In this document: one piece after another, positions 7,185-12,379 of the stretch
Position numbering within the stretch: the first letter of the stretch is position 1
Layout of the letters: every line of letters begins with the position of its first letter
NCBI GenBank assembly: GCA_023412995.1
Contig: JAEZQS010000264.1
Coordinates: forward strand, 1 to 12,379
Length of the DNA: 12,379 nt
Source of the DNA: Pseudomonadota bacterium
GTDB lineage: Bacteria > Pseudomonadota > Gammaproteobacteria > Xanthomonadales > Rhodanobacteraceae
Direction: 5' to 3'
Translations under genes and position numbers: made by a program
Notes under the pieces: model-generated
What the model saw: only the letters and a program-made list of their open reading frames with translations
Told to the model about the DNA's origin: nothing
Databases searched by the model: none

Positions 7185-7214
7185 GCCATTCCCCATTCCC
7201 GATTCCCCATTCCC
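7185..7214 (+). repeat. Right arm of inverted heptamer repeat (ATTCCCN x4) directly before rep
   Basis: GCC followed by ATTCCCC, ATTCCCG, ATTCCCC and ATTCCC, ending on the base before the rep GTG start. It is the inverted partner of 7053-7082 (28/30 identical). Because the arms are inverted and the genes are divergent, each gene carries the same C-rich strand of the element just upstream of its start codon. The 102 bases between the arms show no further symmetry. Confidence 0.85.
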
Positions 7215-9191
7215 GTGTTGAACGACCAACAACGCGCTGCCGTCGAGCACTGCGACGGCCCACTGCTGGTGCTGGCGGGCGCCGGCTCCGGCAAGACGCG
7301 CGTGATCACCGAGAAGATCGCCTGGCTGGTGCGGCGGCGGAACCTGCCGGCGTCGAAGATCGCCGCGATCACCTTCACCAACAAGGCGGCGCGCGAGATG
7401 CGCGAGCGGGCGGGCAAGCTCCTCAGCGGCAGCGCGGCGGAGGGGCTTTCGGTCTGCACCTTCCATGCGCTCGGGCTGCGCTTCCTGCAGCTCGAACATG
7501 CGCGCGCCGGCCTGCGGCGCGGCTTCTCGGTGCTCGATGCCGACGACACGCAGGGGCTGCTGCGCGAACTGCTGCCCAAGGGCAGCAAGCCCGACGTGCT
7601 GCAGGCGATGCAGTCGCTGGTGTCGCGCGCGAAGAACGAGGGGCTGACGCCCGAGCAGGCGGCGACCCTCGCCACCAGCGCGCGCGAGCGCGAGGCGGCG
7701 GAGATCCATGCGGCCTACCAGAAGCGGCTTGCCGCCTTCAACGCGGTCGATTTCGACGACCTCATCCGCCTGCCGCTGGCGGTGCTGGAAGGCGATGCCG
7801 AGGCACGCGCGCAGTGGCGCGAGCGCCTGCGCTACCTGCTGGTGGACGAATACCAGGACACCAACGCCGCGCAGTACCGCCTGGTGCGCGCCCTGGCAGG
7901 CGACGAAGGCCGCTTCACCGTGGTGGGCGACGACGACCAGTCGATCTACGCCTGGCGCGGCGCCAACCCCGGCAACCTGGCCGAACTCGCGCGCGACTAC
8001 CCGGCACTGCGGGTGGTGAAGCTGGAGCAGAACTACCGCTGCGCCGGACGCATCCTGCGCGCCGCCAATGCGGTCATCGCGCACAACGCCCACCTGTTCG
8101 AGAAGAAGCTCTGGTGCCGCGGCCAGGAAGGCCCGCCGATCCGCGTGCTCGAATGCCGCGACGGCGAGCACGAGGCCGAATGCGTGGCGGGCGCGATCGC
8201 GCACCTCGCGCAGAAGCACCAGGCGCCGTGGAACGAGTTCGCCGTGCTCTACCGCGGCAACCACCAGTCGCGGGCGTTCGAGAAAGCGCTGCGGCTGGCG
8301 CGCGTGCCCTACCACGTGACCGGCGGCACCGCCTTCCTCGATCGCGCGGAAGTGAAGGACCTGCTCGGTTACCTGCGCCTGGTCAACAACCCGGACGACG
8401 ATGCGGCGTTCCTGCGCGTGGTCAACCTGCCGCGGCGCGACATCGGCGCCACCACGCTGGAGAAACTCGGCGAACTGGCCGGCAAGCGCCAGCTGCCGCT
8501 GCTGGCGGCCGCCGGCAGCGACGCCGTGCTGGGACAGCTGGGTGGGCGTGCGGCGTCGGCGCTGCTTGGGTTTGCGCGCCTGGTCGCCGACCTCGCGGCG
8601 CGTGCGCGGCGCCTTCCCGCCGCCGAGCTGGTGGAGGAGCTGATCCAGCGCATCGGCTACGCCGACCATATCGCGGCCCAGGTGAAGGAGCCCGCGTTGC
8701 GCGAACGGCGGCTGGAAAACCTGAAGGAACTGGCGGACTGGTTCCGCGCCATGCAGAAGGGCGCCGGCGCCGGCGATCTTGCCGCCCAGCTGGCGCTGCT
8801 GTCGCACGGCGACCGCGACGACGGTGGCAACGCCGTGCGCCTGATGACGCTGCACGCCGCCAAGGGGCTGGAGTTCCGCTTCGTGTTCCTCGCCGGCGTG
8901 GACGACGCAACGCTGCCGCACGAAGGCAGCATCGCCGAAGGGCGCATCGAGGAGGAGCGGCGCCTCCTGTACGTGGGCATCACGCGCGCGAAGGAACAGC
9001 TCGCCATCTCCTTCGCGCGGCGCCGCCGCCGCTTCGGCGAGATCATCGTCAACCGGCCGAGTCGCTTCCTGGCCGAGCTTCCGGCAGCGGACCTGCACTG
9101 GTCCGGTCGCGACAGCGAACAGGACGCGGCGCACGCGCGCGACATGGCCAGCTCGCACCTCGCCCGCCTCGCCAGCCTGCTGTCGGACTGA
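7215..9191 (+). CDS. rep: ATP-dependent DNA helicase Rep (UvrD/PcrA superfamily 1A)
   Basis: A 3'-5' DNA helicase that helps replication forks pass protein and transcription roadblocks and restart. The 658 aa are close to E. coli Rep in length. Motifs in order: Q-motif LNDQQRAAVEH at 2-12, Walker A AGAGSGKT at 21-28, motif Ia TFTNKAAREM at about 55-64, motif II DEYQDTN at 211-217, motif III GDDDQSIYAWRG at 238-249, motif IV around LEQNYRC near 272, motif V LMTLHAAKGLEF at about 543-554 and motif VI VGITRA at 587-592. FEKKLW, YRGNHQSR and GGTAFLDRAEVKDLLGYLR support Rep rather than UvrD. The start is GTG 7215 or TTG 7218; both follow the repeat directly, there is no ATG nearby, and no Shine-Dalgarno exists. 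It converges with the next gene with six bases between stops. Confidence 0.95.
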   Translation: MLNDQQRAAVEHCDGPLLVLAGAGSGKTRVITEKIAWLVRRRNLPASKIAAITFTNKAAREMRERAGKLLSGSAAEGLSVCTFHALGLRFLQLEHARAGLRRGFSVLDADDTQGLLRELLPKGSKPDVLQAMQSLVSRAKNEGLTPEQAATLATSAREREAAEIHAAYQKRLAAFNAVDFDDLIRLPLAVLEGDAEARAQWRERLRYLLVDEYQDTNAAQYRLVRALAGDEGRFTVVGDDDQSIYAWRGANPGNLAELARDYPALRVVKLEQNYRCAGRILRAANAVIAHNAHLFEKKLWCRGQEGPPIRVLECRDGEHEAECVAGAIAHLAQKHQAPWNEFAVLYRGNHQSRAFEKALRLARVPYHVTGGTAFLDRAEVKDLLGYLRLVNNPDDDAAFLRVVNLPRRDIGATTLEKLGELAGKRQLPLLAAAGSDAVLGQLGGRAASALLGFARLVADLAARARRLPAAELVEELIQRIGYADHIAAQVKEPALRERRLENLKELADWFRAMQKGAGAGDLAAQLALLSHGDRDDGGNAVRLMTLHAAKGLEFRFVFLAGVDDATLPHEGSIAEGRIEEERRLLYVGITRAKEQLAISFARRRRRFGEIIVNRPSRFLAELPAADLHWSGRDSEQDAAHARDMASSHLARLASLLSD

Positions 9192-9197
9192 GCGGGA

Positions 9198-10208
9198 TCA
9201 GATCAGGTCTGCCGCCGCCAGCTCGCGCTTGAGGTAGGCGTAGTAGATCGGCGCCGCCACCAGCCCGGCGGCGCCGAAGGCCGCCTCCATGAACAGCATC
9301 GCCACCAGCAGTTCCCATGCGCGGGCACGGATCTGCGTACCGACGATGCGCGCATTGAGGAAGTACTCGAGCTTGTGGATGAGGATGAGGAACGCCAGCG
9401 CGGCCACGGCGACGCCGAGGGAGACCGAAAGGCCCACCACGAAGATCAGCGTGTTGGAGATGAGGTTGCCCACCACCGGCAGCAGGCCGGCGACGAACGT
9501 CACCACCACCAGCGTCTTGGCGAACGGCAGCTCGATCCCGAACAGCGGCAGCACCACCAGCAGGAACAGTGCCGTGAAGAGCGTGTTGAGCGCGGAAATC
9601 TTCACCTGCGCGAACACGATGTCCTGGAACGCGTGCGCGAGCCGTGCGCAGCGTTCGACCAGCAGGTCCACCAGCGGCGCCGGATGCCGCAGCGGGCGGG
9701 CGCTGGCGAGGGCGACCATCGCGCCGAGGATCATGCCGATCAGCAGGTGCACCACGACGCGGGCCGCGGCCTTGCCGGCCAGCTGCAGCTGCGCCGCATG
9801 CTCGCGCAGCCACTCGACCGCGCCGGCGCGGAAGTCGTCGATGCTGTCGGGCAGGTGGTCGACGATCACCGGCGGCAACTGCGCGCGCGCCTGGTCCACC
9901 AGGGGCATCATCTTCTCGAAGATGAGGCTGGGGTTGCCGCGCTCGCTGCGCAGCAGGGCGATGGCGCCGATGATCGCCAGCGTCAGCAGCCCGACCACGA
10001 CGATCCCGAGCAGCGCCACCACCAGCCAGTGCGCGCGCGAGCCTGGCAGGTGCCGCTGCAGCAGCGGCGCCTGCAGCTGGATCAGCGCGTACACGAGGAG
10101 GCCCGCCAGGAGCGCGGGCAGCAGGTGCAGCACCAGCACCAGCACGAGGGCGCTGGCAGCCAGCACGTAGGTGGCGATGCGAAGGCGGGTACCGCTGCTC
10201 GGGTCCAT
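9198..10208 (-). CDS. AI-2E/PerM family transporter
   Basis: Polytopic inner-membrane protein of about 336 aa. Hydrophobic segments near residues 10-26 and 28-48 are followed by one at about 60-84, a polar stretch (about 85-150, including MPLVDQARAQLPPVIVDHLPDSIDDF), and a cluster of segments from about 155 to the end. Features typical of the family are LPLFGIELPFAKTLVVVTFVAGLLPVVGN, whose LLPVVGNLIS is the conserved loop, and the late LIHKLEYFLNARIVGTQI. The family includes TqsA-type AI-2 exporters and PerM-like or Na+/H+ antiporter-like members; sequence alone does not say which this is. ATG 10208 is preferred; a GTG at 10214 two codons upstream (GTG-CCC-ATG) is also possible and neither has a Shine-Dalgarno. 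It is convergent with rep and divergent from the phosphatase gene. Confidence 0.9.
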   Translation of the reverse strand: MDPSSGTRLRIATYVLAASALVLVLVLHLLPALLAGLLVYALIQLQAPLLQRHLPGSRAHWLVVALLGIVVVGLLTLAIIGAIALLRSERGNPSLIFEKMMPLVDQARAQLPPVIVDHLPDSIDDFRAGAVEWLREHAAQLQLAGKAAARVVVHLLIGMILGAMVALASARPLRHPAPLVDLLVERCARLAHAFQDIVFAQVKISALNTLFTALFLLVVLPLFGIELPFAKTLVVVTFVAGLLPVVGNLISNTLIFVVGLSVSLGVAVAALAFLILIHKLEYFLNARIVGTQIRARAWELLVAMLFMEAAFGAAGLVAAPIYYAYLKRELAAADLI

Positions 10209-10336
10209 GGGCACTGCCGGAAGGGGGTCACGGGCCGCACGCCGGGCGGTTGCGGATGGGAGCGTTAGACTTGCCCGATCGTATGCGTTGGGCCGGCATC
10301 AAACAAACCCTGCCGTGTCGACGCGTGATCCCGTCG

Positions 10337-10342
10337 AAGGAG
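10337..10342 (+). promoter_or_regulatory. Shine-Dalgarno of the acid phosphatase gene
   Basis: AAGGAG, five bases before ATG 10348. It decides this start over the in-frame upstream alternatives, since the protein from here begins with a clean lipoprotein signal peptide. It is the only strong Shine-Dalgarno I see in the window. Confidence 0.75.
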
Positions 10343-10347
10343 TGCCG

Positions 10348-11220
10348 ATGTCCGCCCGCCTGGCTTGCCTGTTCCTCGCCGCGACCCTTGCCGGCTGCGC
10401 CTCGACGGCAGCGCGGCGCCCGCCGTCGGCGCCCGCCCTGCAGAACCTCAACGCCGTCGCCTGGATGCAGGCATCGGCCGAGCACGACCTCGTGTACCTG
10501 GAGGTCTTCCGCGCGGCCGGGGAGAAACTGCTGGCGGCGCTCGCCGATCCCGCCTGGGACGCGCTGCCGCCTGCCGAACGGGAGATTGCCGCCGCCAACC
10601 TGCCGCCGGCAGTCATCGTCGACATCGACGAGACGGTGCTCGACAACAGCCCCTACCAGGCGCGCCTCGTGCGCAGCGGCCAGCCGTTCGATGCGGCCAG
10701 CTGGTCGGCCTGGTGCCGCGAGGCATCGGCGAGGGCGCTGCCCGGCGCGGTCGGCTTCGCGCAGCTGGCGGCGCGCCACGGCGTGACCGTGTTCTACCTG
10801 TCCAACCGCGCCGCCGCGCTGTCCGCACCGACGCTGGCCAACCTTCGCGCGGAAGGCTTCCCGCTGCCGCCCGACCGCGAGGTCTTCCTTGGTCGCGGCA
10901 CCGATGTCGCCGGCTGCACGACGACGGGTGGCGACAAGGGGTGCCGCCGGCGCCTGGTCGGGCGCGGCTACCGCGTGCTGCTGCAGCTGGGCGACCAGCT
11001 GGGGGACTTCATCGACGTGGAGGCGACCTCGCCCGCGGCGCGGGCGGCGGCGATGGCGCCCTGGCTCGACTGGATCGGCGAGCGCTGGTTCGTCCTGCCC
11101 AACCCCAGCTACGGCGACTGGGAAGCGGCGCTCCTGGGTGGCGACTTCTCCCTTCCTCCCGCGCAGCAGGAAACGCGCAAGATCAATGCGCTTAATACGA
11201 ATCAGGCACTTGCGAAATAA
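10348..11220 (+). CDS. Lipoprotein e(P4)-type acid phosphatase/5'-nucleotidase (HAD superfamily, class C)
   Basis: Probable outer-membrane lipoprotein phosphatase that removes phosphate from nucleotides or other organic phosphates in the periplasm or at the surface. The 290-aa precursor has a short signal peptide with lipobox LAGC (lipidated Cys17). HAD motif I is VDIDETVLDN with nucleophile Asp92 and Asp94; motif II-like YLSNR has Ser152, Asn153 and Arg154; the acidic motif GDQLGDF has Asp216 and Asp220. FVLPNPSYGDWE near the C-terminus is typical of the e(P4) family. All expected catalytic acids are present. The gene has its own Shine-Dalgarno. The 134-base spacer to the divergent transporter gene contains no promoter I can defend. 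Its stop is directly followed by the promoter of the candidate small RNA, without a terminator of its own before 11351. Exact substrate (NMN, NADP or nucleotides) is unknown. Confidence 0.93.
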   Translation: MSARLACLFLAATLAGCASTAARRPPSAPALQNLNAVAWMQASAEHDLVYLEVFRAAGEKLLAALADPAWDALPPAEREIAAANLPPAVIVDIDETVLDNSPYQARLVRSGQPFDAASWSAWCREASARALPGAVGFAQLAARHGVTVFYLSNRAAALSAPTLANLRAEGFPLPPDREVFLGRGTDVAGCTTTGGDKGCRRRLVGRGYRVLLQLGDQLGDFIDVEATSPAARAAAMAPWLDWIGERWFVLPNPSYGDWEAALLGGDFSLPPAQQETRKINALNTNQALAK

Positions 11221-11230
11221 TCCGCAGGTA

Positions 11231-11259
11231 TTGCCTTAACTGGAATCCCCTCGTATGAT
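11231..11259 (+). promoter_or_regulatory. Sigma70-type promoter of the candidate small RNA
   Basis: TTGCCT at 11231-11236 (4/6), a 17-base spacer, then TATGAT at 11254-11259 (5/6). This is the best promoter in the window. It begins 10 bases after the phosphatase stop. A start six or seven bases after the -10 falls at 11265-11266, which is the first base of an eight-base-pair stem in the predicted RNA. The next gene starts 190 bases away and has another promoter candidate of its own, so this one fits an independent RNA. Confidence 0.7.
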
Positions 11260-11264
11260 GCGAC

Positions 11265-11382
11265 GGCAGACCCGCTCCGGAGCCCCGGCACCAGGCCGCC
11301 CGGGCGGGGAACGGTTTGCCCCTTTTTCCTCCTCCGGCGCTGCCGGACGCACCCGGACGGTCTTCCATCCGGGTTTCTTTTT
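11265..11382 (+). ncRNA. Candidate C/U-rich small regulatory RNA, possibly sX13-like
   Basis: A predicted transcript of about 118 bases bounded by a good promoter and an intrinsic terminator, with no credible reading frame. Three structured parts are visible. Domain 1: 5'-terminal GGCAGACC (11265-11272) pairs with GGUUUGCC (11313-11320), eight pairs including one G-U, enclosing GC-rich sub-hairpins such as CCCCG/CGGGG (11283-11287 with 11305-11309). A pyrimidine-rich linker (11321-11332) includes CCUCCUCC at 11328-11335. Hairpin 2 is UCCGGC/GCCGGA (11333-11338 with 11342-11347). Hairpin 3 is the terminator. Size, promoter, three stems and C-rich unpaired stretches resemble sX13, a Xanthomonas regulator with C-rich loops; I cannot verify sequence homology. 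It could instead be an attenuated leader of the downstream gene. Confidence 0.55.
11351..11382 (+). terminator. Rho-independent terminator
   Basis: Stem ACCCGGA (11351-11357) with UCCGGGU (11368-11374), seven perfect pairs, a 10-base loop, then the T-rich tract TTTCTTTTT (11374-11382). It would end the candidate small RNA and also any readthrough from the phosphatase gene. Confidence 0.85.
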
Positions 11383-11410
11383 GCCTGCAGTGGCCGCTGC
11401 CAGGACCCGC

Positions 11411-11419
11411 TGCTACAGT
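11411..11419 (+). promoter_or_regulatory. Candidate extended -10 promoter of the last lipoprotein gene
   Basis: TGC followed by TACAGT (4/6 plus TGn), 29 bases after the terminator. The best -35 is poor (TGGCCG at 11391-11396, 3/6 with a 17-base spacer). A start near 11425 would leave a leader of about 25 bases with GGGGAA at 11439-11444 as a weak ribosome site. Its place after the terminator supports separate transcription of the lipoprotein gene. Confidence 0.4.
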
Positions 11420-11449
11420 GCGCGCCCTTTCCTTGCCCGGGGAATCGCC

Positions 11450-12379
11450 ATGTCCATGCCCGTGATGCGCGCCATGCTGGCCGCGGCGTTGCTGCTGTCC
11501 GTCGCCGCGTGTGAAAAGAAGCCGGCCGAAGCCCCGGCCGCCGCCGCGGCGGTGCAGGCCGGCACGCCCGACGCGGCCATCCGCCGGTCGGCGGAACTCC
11601 TCAAGCAGGGGGACATCGCCGGCTTCATGCAGAACTCGCTCCCGCCGGAGGAGTTCGCGCGCGCCAAGGCCGACTGGACGCGTGACGCCAATGCCAAGCC
11701 CATTACCGACGAGGACCGCAGGAAGTTCGCCGACACGATGGAGAAGCTGACCGCGCCCGGCGCCGAGCAGAAGCTGTTCGCCGACCTGGAGCCGCAGCTC
11801 AAGCAGTTCGACGCCACCTACCAGCAGCAGGTACCGATGTACGTGGCGATGGGATCGGCCTGGCTGCAGGGCATGGTGCAGCAGAGCACCGAACTGTCGG
11901 ATACCGCCAAGCAGCAGGCACTCGCCGCCATCAACGCGCTGGCCACCTGGGTGCAGAAGACGCGCTTCACCGAACCCGAATCGGTGCGCAAGGTGATCGC
12001 CATCGCGGTGCGCGCCGCGCGCGAGGTCAACCTGAAGACGCTCGACGAGGCACGCGCGCTCACCTTCGACCAGTCCATGCAGAAGGCGCGCATCGCCTTC
12101 CTCGCCTTCAAGGACGCGCTCGCGGTGTATGGCTTCTCGCTCGACGCGATGCTCGATTCGGTCAAGCCGCAGGTGCTTTCCAATGACGGCAAGGCGGCGG
12201 TGGTGAAGGTGGACTACACCCTGCTCGACACGCCGCTCAGCATGGAGACCGAAATGGTCGCCATCGATGGGCGGTGGTACGGCAAGGAAGCGATCGAGCA
12301 GGTGGAAAAGGACCGCGCCGAGGCGGCGGCCGCGACGGCTCCGGCCACCGAACCGGCGGCGCCGGCGGCGCCCCAGGGC
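11450..12379 (+). CDS. Putative lipoprotein of unknown function (partial, C-terminus beyond window)
   Basis: An open frame from ATG 11450 to the right edge, 310 codons with no stop. The N-terminus is a lipoprotein signal peptide: MSMPVMRAM, a hydrophobic core AAALLLSVAAC, and lipidated Cys21 in VAAC. After an Ala/Pro linker (about 26-38) comes a mainly helical domain rich in Gln, Lys and Asp, for example AELLKQGDIAGFMQNSLPPEEF, a central helix with TELSDTAKQQALAAINAL, and later FKDALAVYGFSLDAMLDSV. A strand-rich segment follows (AAVVKVDYTLLD, then METEMVAIDGRWYGKEA), which resembles the nuclear-transport-factor-like or DUF-type beta ending of small periplasmic proteins that assess substrate binding. 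The visible end is an Ala/Pro-rich tail. I do not recognise the family. ATG 11450 is preferred over ATG 11456 because of spacing to GGGGAA, but both give the same lipobox. Confidence 0.85.
   Translation, partial: MSMPVMRAMLAAALLLSVAACEKKPAEAPAAAAAVQAGTPDAAIRRSAELLKQGDIAGFMQNSLPPEEFARAKADWTRDANAKPITDEDRRKFADTMEKLTAPGAEQKLFADLEPQLKQFDATYQQQVPMYVAMGSAWLQGMVQQSTELSDTAKQQALAAINALATWVQKTRFTEPESVRKVIAIAVRAAREVNLKTLDEARALTFDQSMQKARIAFLAFKDALAVYGFSLDAMLDSVKPQVLSNDGKAAVVKVDYTLLDTPLSMETEMVAIDGRWYGKEAIEQVEKDRAEAAAATAPATEPAAPAAPQG

Noticed and set aside
6846..9158. Open frame of 770 codons antisense to rep on the minus strand
   Set aside because: It is low-complexity and Arg/Gln/His-rich with no family motifs, while the plus strand carries a complete Rep helicase. 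GC-rich genes commonly produce such antisense frames.
10215..10347. Divergent promoters between the AI-2E-type gene and the phosphatase (TAGACT at 10266 on plus; TTGTTT-17-TACGAT on minus)
   Set aside because: Each has at most one acceptable hexamer or a 3/6 -35, too weak to list as a feature.
11271..11360. Rsm/Csr-type sRNA on account of several GGA trinucleotides
   Set aside because: The GGA copies mostly sit within CCGG-containing stems rather than in loops, and such triplets are expected by chance at this GC content.
11265..11382. Riboswitch or protein-coding small ORF in the structured spacer
   Set aside because: No known aptamer core is recognisable, no start codon with a ribosome site lies inside, and the terminator is followed by a separate promoter candidate for the next gene.

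Overview
The window looks like chromosome from a high-GC gammaproteobacterium, most likely Xanthomonadaceae/Lysobacteraceae (Lysobacter-, Luteimonas- or Pseudoxanthomonas-like). The reasons are a GC content of roughly 70% by eye, strong G/C bias at third codon positions, E. coli-like Tdk and Rep proteins, tandem ATTCCCN repeats between genes, and a small C-rich RNA locus. The family assignment is inference. There is no mobile element, CRISPR array, tRNA or rRNA, so this is mostly core chromosome.

Layout: (1) 1-884, minus strand: a fatty acid desaturase running off the left edge. (2) 1018-4629, plus strand: four genes with start/stop overlaps, encoding an ABC-2 type ATPase, its permease, a GldG-like auxiliary membrane protein and a short DUF4340-like protein. 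This tightly coupled envelope operon has no known substrate. (3) 4669-7042, minus strand: tdk, an unrecognised 256-aa gene coupled to it by an ATGA overlap, then mutM; tdk and mutM serve thymidine salvage and oxidised-guanine repair. (4) 7043-7214: the divergent tdk/rep spacer, framed by a 30-bp inverted pair of heptamer repeats that place the same C-rich element just before each start codon. (5) 7215-9191, plus strand: Rep helicase. (6) 9198-10208, minus strand: an AI-2E/PerM-family membrane protein, convergent with rep. (7) 10348-11220, plus strand: an e(P4)-type lipoprotein acid phosphatase with a clear Shine-Dalgarno. (8) 11221-11449: an intergenic region with a good sigma70-type promoter, about 118 bases of strongly structured sequence and a rho-independent terminator. 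This is very likely a small-RNA gene. (9) 11450 to the right edge, plus strand: an unrecognised lipoprotein, cut by the window.

The most interesting elements are the candidate small RNA at about 11265-11382, the paired repeats between tdk and rep, and the Gld-like ABC cassette. Several conserved genes here start without a recognisable Shine-Dalgarno, so start choices rest mainly on frame, homology and overlaps.
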